Shown here: positions 7,460 through 15,380 of the stretch, piece by piece
Layout: each line of letters starts with the position of its first letter
How positions within the stretch are numbered: the first letter of the stretch is position 1
From: Thiomargarita sp.
Lineage (GTDB): Bacteria > Pseudomonadota > Gammaproteobacteria > Beggiatoales > Beggiatoaceae
DNA: 22,356 bases
Direction: 5' to 3'
Assembly: GCA_023144675.1 (NCBI GenBank)
Contig: JAGLFE010000302.1
Coordinates: 1-22,356, forward strand
The notes under the pieces: model-generated
Told to the model about the DNA's origin: nothing
The model's database searches: none
What the model saw: only the letters and a program-made list of their open reading frames with translations
Program-made: the position numbers and the translations under genes

Positions 7460-8422
7460 CTATTCCAAACGAATGCGTGGATCAACAACCGCATATAATA
7501 TGTCCGACAAAAAAGTGCCAATTAATGTTAAAGCCGCTACAATAAAATTAATCGTTAAAATAATCGGGAAATCTCGTGCCATAATTGCTTCATAACCCAG
7601 TCGTCCTAAGCCAGGCCAGGCAAAAATGGTTTCAAAAATCACTGAACCGCCAATTAATCCAGGTAATAAAAAACCAAATAAAGTAACAAATGGTAATAAA
7701 GCATTACGTAAAGCATGATGATAAATAACTGTATCTTGATCTAAACCTTTTGCCCTTGCCGTTCTTACATAATCTTGTCCAATTACTTCTAACATTTGCG
7801 AACGTACATAGCGAGATAAAATAGCAATTCCAGCCAATGCCGACATTAAAGATGGAATTACTAAATGCCAAATCCGATCCATTATTTGATAAAGCGGATG
7901 CGCATCTTCCATTCCAAAAGTACGCATTCCAATCACTGGTACGCCAAATAATTCTACTACCCACAAAATCATAATATAAGACAGGAAAAACCCTGGAATT
8001 GAAATCAAAGCGTAGGCTATGAAAGTTGAACCCCGATCATAAAACGAGCCTCGCCGAATAGCCGCTTGAATTCCCGTTGGGAAGGCTAAAGTCCATACAA
8101 TTAAAGTCGCACAAATAAATAAAGGCAATGAATTTAAAAAACGTTCCCAAATTTTTGGCAAAACTGGTTGGCTATCTTTAAATGATTTTAATTCTCCCGA
8201 AAATAAGTCCCGCATCCAGTAAAAATATTGGAGATGAATTGGATCATCCAAATGAAAGGCGGTACGAATTTTAGCAATATCTTCTGGTTGCATTCGCGGA
8301 TTGGAAGGGTCAACTTCACTCGGTTCCCCTGGTGCTAAATGTACGATGGAATGCGCTAGAACTGAGACAATAAATAGTAAAACGCAACGTTGTAGTAAAT
8401 TACGAATAATATAAGATAACAT
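7460..8422 (-). CDS. dppB: DppB/OppB-type ABC transporter permease
   Basis: This 320-aa inner-membrane protein has about six membrane segments (near 10-30, 100-121, 133-156, 187-205, 241-263 and 287-310). It has the family N-terminus (RNLLQRCVLLFIVSVL, HLAPGEP) and the EAA coupling loop with DYVRTARAKGL at 217-227. It ends VDPRIRLE as usual for the DppB class, which imports di- and oligopeptides. A family-5 binding protein lies upstream on the same strand, separated by an 88-aa gene. However, the DppC permease and the DppD/DppF ATPases are not in the window; rnfG occupies the place where dppC would normally follow. They may be encoded elsewhere. Confidence 0.92.
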   Translation of the reverse strand: MLSYIIRNLLQRCVLLFIVSVLAHSIVHLAPGEPSEVDPSNPRMQPEDIAKIRTAFHLDDPIHLQYFYWMRDLFSGELKSFKDSQPVLPKIWERFLNSLPLFICATLIVWTLAFPTGIQAAIRRGSFYDRGSTFIAYALISIPGFFLSYIMILWVVELFGVPVIGMRTFGMEDAHPLYQIMDRIWHLVIPSLMSALAGIAILSRYVRSQMLEVIGQDYVRTARAKGLDQDTVIYHHALRNALLPFVTLFGFLLPGLIGGSVIFETIFAWPGLGRLGYEAIMARDFPIILTINFIVAALTLIGTFLSDILYAVVDPRIRLE

Positions 8423-8484
8423 AGATAATATTCTTTCTTAAAGCTCTTTAGAAATAGACTAATGAAGGTAAACCATTTTGTATT

Positions 8485-8751
8485 CTAATTTTCATTGATG
8501 CCCCGAATGCCTAACCAATTACGCTCATGGATATCTAGTTGTTCGCGATCAGTATGGAAAACATAAAGTTCACGTACTGGAGCTTCATGGTGTAATTTAG
8601 CATACGCTTTCATAGCCACAACAGAATCTGTAAAAGTACCAATAATAGCAAGTTGTTTTACGATTCGTTTACCTGATTCAGAATGGGATTCAAGTGCTTC
8701 AAGTAAAAGCCATTGATGAGGAAAATGGTAGCGAATTTCTTCCCATGTCAT
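8485..8751 (-). CDS. Small soluble protein of unknown function, 88 aa
   Basis: It starts MTWEEIRYHFPHQWLLLEAL and has no signal peptide or membrane segment. The opening W-E-E-I...P-x-x-W resembles short hypothetical proteins I associate with cyanobacteria and filamentous sulfur bacteria, in which the pattern FP-x-x-W-(V/L) is followed by an alpha/beta domain. The strong ribosome site GGGAG lies 7-8 bases before the ATG. It sits between the peptide-binding protein gene and dppB, with gaps of 53 and 62 bases, so it is probably co-transcribed with them. Function is not known. Confidence 0.75.
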   Translation of the reverse strand: MTWEEIRYHFPHQWLLLEALESHSESGKRIVKQLAIIGTFTDSVVAMKAYAKLHHEAPVRELYVFHTDREQLDIHERNWLGIRGINEN

Positions 8752-8804
8752 CTTTAAACTCCCTTATTAATATAATTTTTATTATTTAATCAAAAAAATA
8801 CAGT

Positions 8805-10868
8805 CTAAAAATCAGGCGTAAATTCCAACTTTTTCCACCGATTAAAGTGAAAAAATAGATTACCAGTCTTCGTAGGCGTGATAGGCGAATAAGAACCATT
8901 TTGATTAAATACTACAATTTTTTTGTCCAAAACAATATTACTTAACGGGCTATATAAAAAAGTATAGGGATAATCATCAGCAAGTATGTGATGCAATTGA
9001 TGCGTTAATTGTTGCTGACGTTCAATATCATATTCTTCCCTAATTTTGACAATCAAATCATCAACTAATGGATTATTATAGGCGATGAAATTAAGTTGTT
9101 GATGCCCAGATTGGCTTGAATGCCAAATTTGAAATAAATCAGGGTCAATTCCCATACTCCAGCCCAAAACCACTGCATCGAATTGTCCAGTATTAACAAA
9201 ATCAGTTAAAAATACCGCCCATTCAAAAACTTGGGTATTACATTTAATTCCCAATTTATGCCAACTATTTTGTGCAATCGTCATAATCGCTTTACGTTGC
9301 AAATTGCCATTATTGGTGATTAAATTAAACTCGAATTCTTTACCATCTTTTTCCAACCAACCATGTTTATTTTTCTTCCAACCCAATTCATTGAGAATTT
9401 GCTTGGCTTTGGCTGGATTGTATGGAACTGGTTTAATCTCACTATTATACCATTGAGTATTTTGGGGGTAAGGACCAGTAATACGTTTACCTTCTCCATA
9501 TAAAATATACTTAATAATTTGGTCAATATTAATGGCTAAAGATAAAGCTTGGCGAACTCGCTTGTCGGCAAAAAGTGGTCGCCGATGATTGTAACCAATA
9601 TAACTATAAGCAAAACTCAGGCTCGAAAACGATTGATAATTGTCATCTTTTTTATAGCGAACTACTTGATGTGGTTCAGGACTATAATTGTCAACCGCTC
9701 CAGTTAAAAATTCCACTTCTTGGGTTACGGAATCGGGAATAATACGATAATAATATTCCTTATAATATGGCGCACCGTCCCAATAATTTTCATTGCGACT
9801 TAAATGAATAAATTCATCTCCTTTCCATTCCACAAAACGAAAAGCACCAGTGCCAATCGGATGGCGGTTAAAACGACTATCTCGCATCCCAAAATTATCT
9901 TGCGCTGATTCCGAAAGTTGACGTTCTTTCATCTCTTGTTTTAAAGTAGCCGTATTTAAAAGATGCTCTGGCAAAATGCCGATTCCCCAAGCATTAATAG
10001 CGGGCGAAAATAAGCGTTTATAAGTAACTTGAACTGTGTAATTATCAATAATATCAATTGATTTAATTGGTTCAAAATCGGAGCTTCGGGGAGATAAATT
10101 TTTAACTTCCATAATGGATTCATAAGTAAATTTGACATCATCGGCATCAAATTCATGTCCATCGTGGAATAAAACTCCTTGACGTAAATAAAAGCTAATA
10201 ATCGGATTATGTTCAAATATCGGTATGAGTTTAGCCAATTGTTCTAAAGATAAAACTTGCTCTGACTCAACCCATTGCTCAATATTTGCTTTATTTTCGT
10301 AATTTTTACCAATAATTGGTTCCAATAAATTAAAAAAATTCTGATTAACTGTTTCAAGGTGAATAGCAAGTCGTTCTGGTATATTTATTTTAACTTTGAT
10401 TGGACTATCATCAGCTAAATGAACTAATTTAATTTGTTGTTTTGGAGCTAATATTTCAATTTTCTTTACTTGTGGTAAAATTCCTTGATTAATTAATTGT
10501 TCAATCCGCTTTTTTAATTCAAGACCTGTTATGAAAACCCCATCGGGAAACTGCATAGCTGAATTAACCGTCAAATAAGCAATTTCGGTAATATTCCAAT
10601 GAGTTGCTAATCGACCCCGCAAATTCAATTCTTCATCATGATCCAATAAACTATCAAAAACTTGACCCGTAATTTGACTACTAGCTGAATCCGCATTTAG
10701 AATTGGATTTAAAATTTTAGCGTCAGCAATGGAAGCAGAAATAAATTTTGCTAACCGCTCTGGATTTCCTTTAGATTGCATTTCATAAGTAGGAACCCAA
10801 AAATACGATTGCAATAAAACCAAAATTAGTAAAATTGGAATAATAATTAAAAACCATTTTGTTTTCAT
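8805..10868 (-). CDS. Family-5 extracellular peptide-binding protein, enlarged, 687 aa
   Basis: This SBP_bac_5 (DppA/OppA-type) protein binds peptides or similar ligands outside the inner membrane. An N-terminal hydrophobic helix (about 5-24) acts as signal or anchor; no lipobox is seen. Landmarks include ILNPILNADSASSQITGQVF, GRLATHW at 85-91, FHDGHEFDADDVKFTYESIM at 234-253, and IGTGAFRFVEWKGDEFI. ADKRVRQALSLAIN and the late WSMGIDPDLFQIWHS region complete the fold. Usual family length is about 500-550 aa. The excess lies between residues about 97 and 222, where the segment looks like a degraded copy of what follows (FPDG and VKKIEIL against FHDG and IKSIDII). It is 10 bases downstream of ispH and upstream of dppB in the same run. 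Confidence 0.9.
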   Translation of the reverse strand: MKTKWFLIIIPILLILVLLQSYFWVPTYEMQSKGNPERLAKFISASIADAKILNPILNADSASSQITGQVFDSLLDHDEELNLRGRLATHWNITEIAYLTVNSAMQFPDGVFITGLELKKRIEQLINQGILPQVKKIEILAPKQQIKLVHLADDSPIKVKINIPERLAIHLETVNQNFFNLLEPIIGKNYENKANIEQWVESEQVLSLEQLAKLIPIFEHNPIISFYLRQGVLFHDGHEFDADDVKFTYESIMEVKNLSPRSSDFEPIKSIDIIDNYTVQVTYKRLFSPAINAWGIGILPEHLLNTATLKQEMKERQLSESAQDNFGMRDSRFNRHPIGTGAFRFVEWKGDEFIHLSRNENYWDGAPYYKEYYYRIIPDSVTQEVEFLTGAVDNYSPEPHQVVRYKKDDNYQSFSSLSFAYSYIGYNHRRPLFADKRVRQALSLAINIDQIIKYILYGEGKRITGPYPQNTQWYNSEIKPVPYNPAKAKQILNELGWKKNKHGWLEKDGKEFEFNLITNNGNLQRKAIMTIAQNSWHKLGIKCNTQVFEWAVFLTDFVNTGQFDAVVLGWSMGIDPDLFQIWHSSQSGHQQLNFIAYNNPLVDDLIVKIREEYDIERQQQLTHQLHHILADDYPYTFLYSPLSNIVLDKKIVVFNQNGSYSPITPTKTGNLFFHFNRWKKLEFTPDF

Positions 10869-10878
10869 AATTAGTTGT

Positions 10879-11811
10879 TTAATGTTTTAGCAATTTTTTT
10901 GGAATGCTGAAAGTAACTTCTTCCATTTTACCTAACATGGTTTCTATGCGTTTAACCCCAAAGGTCTTTAATTTTTGTAACACATCATCCACCAAAATCT
11001 CAGGAGTTGATGCACCAGCAGTAATTCCAATAATAGCATTTTTAAAAAACCAATTTTGTTCTAAATTATCAGCATTTTCAATTAAATAAGATTTTAAACC
11101 TGCTTGTTTCCCAACTTCTTTTAAACGATTGGAATTTGAGCTGTTGTAAGCTCCAACAACTAGTAAAATATCTATTTTATGAGCTACAGAACGTACCGCA
11201 TTTTGACGATTTTGAGTAGCATAACAAATATCTTCTAAAGAAGGTCCTTTTATATTAGGAAAACGTTTTGTCAAAGCTGTAATTACTTCGCGAGTATCAT
11301 CTACGCTTAAAGTTGTTTGCGTAACATAGGCAATTTTATCAGGAGTTGATACTTGAAGTTTCTCAACTTCTTCAGTCCTACATAATATGTGTACAGCCGT
11401 ACCATTAATACAACCCCGAGTACCTTCTACTTCGGGATGCCCTGCATGCCCTATAATAATTATTTCTAATCCTTGTTGTGCATATCGCTGTGCCTGTGCA
11501 TGTACTTTAGTAACTAGCGGGCAAGATGCGTCAATAACCTTTAAATTTCTTTGTTTAGCATGTTCAACAACAGTAGTTGCTACGCCATGCGCACTAAAAA
11601 TGCACATATCTATAGAAGCTGGGATTTCATCTAAACTTTCGACAAAGATTGCGCCTCGATTGCGTAAATTATTTACCACGTAAGGATTATGAACGATTTC
11701 ATGTAAAACATAGATTGGATGTGGATAACTTTCTAAAGCTCGTTCCACAATTTCTATAGCTCTCACAACACCAGCACAAAATCCACGTGGCTGTGCTAAT
11801 ATAACATTCAT
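10879..11811 (-). CDS. ispH: 4-hydroxy-3-methylbut-2-enyl diphosphate reductase
   Basis: IspH (LytB) carries out the last step of the MEP isoprenoid pathway, reducing HMBPP to isopentenyl and dimethylallyl diphosphate. All three iron-sulfur cluster cysteines are present: C12 in QPRGFCAGV, C97 in DASCPLV, and C196 in EDICYATQNRQ. The substrate residues HEIVHNPYVV (H37, H41), SAHGV, and the catalytic glutamate E127 in GHAGHPEVEGT are intact, as are NSSNSNRL and TAGASTPE. The length of 310 aa is normal. The gene starts 5 bases after the hybrid-kinase stop and ends 10 bases before the peptide-binding protein gene. Its position in this cluster, rather than beside lspA/fkpB, is unusual for gammaproteobacteria. 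Confidence 0.97.
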   Translation of the reverse strand: MNVILAQPRGFCAGVVRAIEIVERALESYPHPIYVLHEIVHNPYVVNNLRNRGAIFVESLDEIPASIDMCIFSAHGVATTVVEHAKQRNLKVIDASCPLVTKVHAQAQRYAQQGLEIIIIGHAGHPEVEGTRGCINGTAVHILCRTEEVEKLQVSTPDKIAYVTQTTLSVDDTREVITALTKRFPNIKGPSLEDICYATQNRQNAVRSVAHKIDILLVVGAYNSSNSNRLKEVGKQAGLKSYLIENADNLEQNWFFKNAIIGITAGASTPEILVDDVLQKLKTFGVKRIETMLGKMEEVTFSIPKKLLKH

Positions 11812-11816
11812 ATTTT

Positions 11817-14753
11817 TTAATTATCCTTTTTCGCAATTTTATTGGTGTTTTTTATTAAAAAATTAATTTCACTTAACAATTTATTTTTATCATAAGCACA
11901 TTTTTGGTAAACAAATTGTACATAATTATTTAATTTATTACGTTCTTCATTAGAAATATCTTTTGCTGTTAACACAATAACAGTAATATTACGCCAGTTT
12001 TTATTATTCCGTAGTTGCGTAACAAATTCAAAACCATCCATTTCTGGCATTATTAAGTCAAGCAGAATAATAGAAGGTAATTGTTGCAATTTAGCTAATT
12101 TTTCTAAACCAACTTTTCCATTCTCTGCAATAGAAACAGATAACCCAGCCTTTTTCAACAAGGTTCTTATTATTTGACAATTTGTGGTATCATCATCAAT
12201 AATCATAACATGATTTGGTTCACGATTATTAATATGATATTTATTTAATATATCAGTTAATTGTTGTCGGTCAATTGGCTTGATTAAATAATCAGTAGCT
12301 CCTAAAGAGTAACCTAAATGTTTATCTTCAATCATAGAAGCCATTATCACTGGAATATCTGCTAATTTTGATTCCGCTTTTAAAGCTGATAACACTTCCC
12401 AACCATCCATTCCTGGCATCATTACATCTAGGGTAATAGCATCTGGATGAAATTTATGTGCAAGTTCCAAACCTTCGTTGCCATTAGCTGCTCCAATAAC
12501 ACGATAACCTTGTTTATGCAGATAATTAGTATATAAATCTCGTACTATTGGATCGTCGTCGATAACTAGTACTTTTCCAGATTTTTCTGAATCAGATTCT
12601 TCGTCCATATCATCAGATTTAGATTCTGTTTGTAATTGCTGTGGGATAGGCGTATCTAAAATAACCTTTTTCGGTAATAATATTTGAAATAAACTGCCCT
12701 TGCCAAATTCACTTTCTACGTTAATATATCCATTCATCATTTCAGTAAAACGTTTGGTAATAACTAAACCTAAACCAGTACCGCCGTATTTACGAGTAGT
12801 AGAAGCATCCGCTTGAGTAAATGCTTGAAATAATTTTTCAAGTTGATCGCTAGTCATACCAACGCCATTATCTTTAATTACAAATTCAATCCAAATTTCA
12901 TTAGATTTTTCTTCTGATATAATTGGTTTAACAGTGAAAATAACAGTTCCATTTTTAGTAAACTTGGAAGCATTACTAAGTAAATTTAATAAACATTGAC
13001 GTATTTTAGTTAAATCCGCCTCCATTTCACTTAAACTTTCGTCAAATTCTATGATAAACTTATTATTTTGTTTTCTAATTACTGGTTCTATAGTCGTTAT
13101 AACGCTGTCCAACATGGATAATAAATCAAACTTTTCAATGTAAATATCCATTTTACCTGCTTCAATTTTAGAAATATCCAAAACATCATTAATTAAACCT
13201 AATAAATGTTGACCAGCGACATGTATTTTTTCTAAATCAGCAGCAAAACCTTTCTCCCCCATATCCAGTAAATCTTCTTGGAGCATTTCGCTATAACCGA
13301 TAATTGCGTTTAAAGGAGTGCGTAATTCATGACTCATATTGGCAATAAATTGGCTTTTGATAATATTAGCCGCTTCAGCTTTTTCTTTAGCAGTAGTTAA
13401 TTCCTCGGTTTGTTGTTCTAAATCATCAGCATAATCAATTAATTGGGTTTCTCGATCTTTTAAAATAACTGCCATAGCTTTAAATGATTCTACAAGTCGC
13501 CCTAATTCATTTTTTTCATTAACTTTAAATTTCCATTTAAAATCATGATTAGTTCCAAGTCGTTGAGTAGCAATTACGCATTCATTTAAGGGTAAAGTAA
13601 TTTGCTGGTGCATAATGATATATAAAATAATCAATACCATTATTAAAAAAATAATGCCAAAAATAATAATTAATTTTGCTGATTCCCATGCAAATTGTTT
13701 AAATACAAATTTAGGTAAAACAGATACGAAAATCCAATCTGTTCCAGCAATTTTGGCAATAGCTAAGTATTGCTCATTTTTTTCATCATCAATAATATTT
13801 GATTGAGCATGATGAGCTAAATTAAAAATTTGTTTTAAGTTTTCATTTCCTGATTCTGCTATATTAAATACGCCATTATGTGTTTTTATTTCATCCATAA
13901 ATTTTGGATGGGCAATTAATCGACCATCACTCCGAAAAATAATATTATAGGTGTGATTCGAGTATTTATGTAAAGTTTTATCAATAAATGAATTTAAATT
14001 AATATTATTACCAATTAGTGCCACATATTTTTTGTTTATATAAACAGGAGTTAAAGCAGAAATTAGCCATTTTTGTACATTTGCATCATAAAACAAATCG
14101 CTCCAAACTATTGTTTGTCCAGGATTAAAGTTTAATTGTGAAATATTTTTATAAACTTTTCTTTGCGAATTGCTATATTTATAAGCGTTTTCGCAATTAG
14201 AAAAATTCTGTGGTACAAATAGACTATTAATATCATGGTCATCAAAAATATAAGTATTATCAAAACTGTTTTGCCAAGCAGTTCCATATTGATTAGTTAA
14301 AGTATAGTAAAGTAATATTTTACGTTGGGTTTTAATAGACAATGGAGTGGGCAAATGAGCATAAATACAACTATATTTGTCTAAATCAGAGTTTTCTAAA
14401 TTATTAGATATAACACCATCTTTAGTCGTAAATAAACGCTCAAAAATTTCCTTTGAATTAAGCGTAGGGTAAATTAAACTATTTTCATCTTGAGAAATAA
14501 TACTTAATTGTTCAATTAAGTTATTTTTTAGTAAAGTATGATTTTCTTGAGTAAGTTGAAAAAAATCACTTTGATTATGTTCTATTACATAATTTTCTAA
14601 CTGATTAAGTGTTTGAGTTTTAATCTTGTATGAAACATGTAAATAACTAGCAATGGTTGTGAAAATAATAATAATTGTAACCCATGTTCCTACTTGTAAT
14701 AAAGTAGAATTGGTTAATGACTTTTGATAAAAATTTTTAAGTTGACGAAACAT
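11817..14753 (-). CDS. Hybrid sensor histidine kinase: Cache-HAMP-HisKA-HATPase-REC-REC
   Basis: This is a membrane sensor kinase of 978 aa counted from ATG 14753; the open frame can be extended by three codons to TTG 14762. Membrane helices at about 19-40 and 360-381 bracket a double-Cache-like periplasmic sensor containing TPVYINKKYVALIGNNINL and FRSDGRLIAHPKF. A HAMP linker and coiled coil (EQQTEELTTAKEKAEAAN) follow. The HisKA box is FIANMSHELRTPLNAIIGY with phospho-acceptor H475. The ATPase domain shows N594, DNGVGM (628-633) and GGTGLGL (657-663). Receiver 1 has an acidic IDDDP cluster, D776 (TLDVMMPGMDG) and K825. Receiver 2 has IIDDD, D899 (LLDLIMPEMDG) and Lys951 in YQKC instead of the usual KP. 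No DNA-binding output is fused, so a partner response protein is expected. ispH starts 5 bases after its stop. Confidence 0.95.
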   Translation of the reverse strand: MFRQLKNFYQKSLTNSTLLQVGTWVTIIIIFTTIASYLHVSYKIKTQTLNQLENYVIEHNQSDFFQLTQENHTLLKNNLIEQLSIISQDENSLIYPTLNSKEIFERLFTTKDGVISNNLENSDLDKYSCIYAHLPTPLSIKTQRKILLYYTLTNQYGTAWQNSFDNTYIFDDHDINSLFVPQNFSNCENAYKYSNSQRKVYKNISQLNFNPGQTIVWSDLFYDANVQKWLISALTPVYINKKYVALIGNNINLNSFIDKTLHKYSNHTYNIIFRSDGRLIAHPKFMDEIKTHNGVFNIAESGNENLKQIFNLAHHAQSNIIDDEKNEQYLAIAKIAGTDWIFVSVLPKFVFKQFAWESAKLIIIFGIIFLIMVLIILYIIMHQQITLPLNECVIATQRLGTNHDFKWKFKVNEKNELGRLVESFKAMAVILKDRETQLIDYADDLEQQTEELTTAKEKAEAANIIKSQFIANMSHELRTPLNAIIGYSEMLQEDLLDMGEKGFAADLEKIHVAGQHLLGLINDVLDISKIEAGKMDIYIEKFDLLSMLDSVITTIEPVIRKQNNKFIIEFDESLSEMEADLTKIRQCLLNLLSNASKFTKNGTVIFTVKPIISEEKSNEIWIEFVIKDNGVGMTSDQLEKLFQAFTQADASTTRKYGGTGLGLVITKRFTEMMNGYINVESEFGKGSLFQILLPKKVILDTPIPQQLQTESKSDDMDEESDSEKSGKVLVIDDDPIVRDLYTNYLHKQGYRVIGAANGNEGLELAHKFHPDAITLDVMMPGMDGWEVLSALKAESKLADIPVIMASMIEDKHLGYSLGATDYLIKPIDRQQLTDILNKYHINNREPNHVMIIDDDTTNCQIIRTLLKKAGLSVSIAENGKVGLEKLAKLQQLPSIILLDLIMPEMDGFEFVTQLRNNKNWRNITVIVLTAKDISNEERNKLNNYVQFVYQKCAYDKNKLLSEINFLIKNTNKIAKKDN

Positions 14754-14762
14754 ATTTAACAA

Positions 14763-14902
14763 ATTAGTTAATTTTTAGAGAAATTTATATAGGACTTACG
14801 TATTGACAAAATATGTGTGTTATTAAATAATTTAAATTAAACTTTTATATATTTAATTTGATTTTTATGATAAACCCAAATTTAATTTGAAGGTATTTGT
14901 AT
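14763..14902. other. AT-rich gap with a possible insertion-element end
   Basis: This 140-base gap separates the hybrid kinase from the methyltransferase-like gene. It contains ATAGGACTTACGTA at 14789-14802, similar to the GGACTTACGCA end I associate with insertion sequences and MITEs of cyanobacteria and sulfur bacteria. No matching opposite end was found nearby, so at most it is a relic. On the minus strand TTGTCA and a following TATAAAT-like stretch could form a poor promoter for the kinase gene, with non-ideal spacing. Confidence 0.25.
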
Positions 14903-15373
14903 TTATTGACAAATAATCAATTTATTTTTATGATTTACCTGTTGAAAATACCGTTTTAAAATAGGTATATATTGCTCTATTTTCCAATTTCGTTGCCAGC
15001 AATTTTTTTTTGACATTCCGCTGACACCAGTTCGGTTTCCTTCATATATGCTAAAATAGCAAGGGACTTGGTAAGAAGCACTAAGAGCAATTAAATTACG
15101 CATTGCTTGACCATCATCAATAACATTTAATACGTTATTACATATAATGGCTTGGGGATTACAAATTAAAGCTTTTGCGTTTTCAGCTTCAGAACGATTA
15201 AATTTATCATAAACGTACAATTTAACGCCTAATCCAGTTGCATAGATTTGATTGGAACGATATTTTCCACCACCTATATCTAATACAACCTTCCCAATAA
15301 ACTGAGGTAAAATAGTTTTAACAACTGGATTAATTTGGTCAAGGCTAGTTGCTGCACTAGTAATATGTTGCAA
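14903..15373 (-). CDS. Small SAM-dependent methyltransferase-like protein with TTG start
   Basis: This 156-aa protein carries a class I methyltransferase motif I, VVLDIGGGKYRS (DIGGGK at 32-37), a following acidic strand end (VYDKFNRSEAE), and a motif IV-like CNNVLNVIDD at 78-87. I have seen this NNVLNVI pattern in small methyltransferase-like proteins, some from phages; the substrate is unknown. The only possible start is TTG 15373, because an in-frame TAA directly precedes it and no internal Met occurs before residue 91. It begins 7 bases after the stop of the binding-lipoprotein gene, whose end carries an AAGGA element, so translation may depend on coupling. At 156 aa it is short, and the C-terminal half of the fold may be minimal. 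Confidence 0.65.
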   Translation of the reverse strand: MQHITSAATSLDQINPVVKTILPQFIGKVVLDIGGGKYRSNQIYATGLGVKLYVYDKFNRSEAENAKALICNPQAIICNNVLNVIDDGQAMRNLIALSASYQVPCYFSIYEGNRTGVSGMSKKNCWQRNWKIEQYIPILKRYFQQVNHKNKLIICQ

Positions 15374-15380
15374 TTACTGT

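Noticed and set aside
11387..11683. Rightward cysteine-rich frame opposite ispH
   Set aside because: It is the mirror of a fully conserved IspH reading frame and has no start signals.
14801..14913. Ten-base direct repeat TATTGACAAA at 14801-14810 and 14904-14913 as a target-site duplication
   Set aside because: No element with matching ends lies between the copies, and short repeats are expected in such AT-rich DNA.
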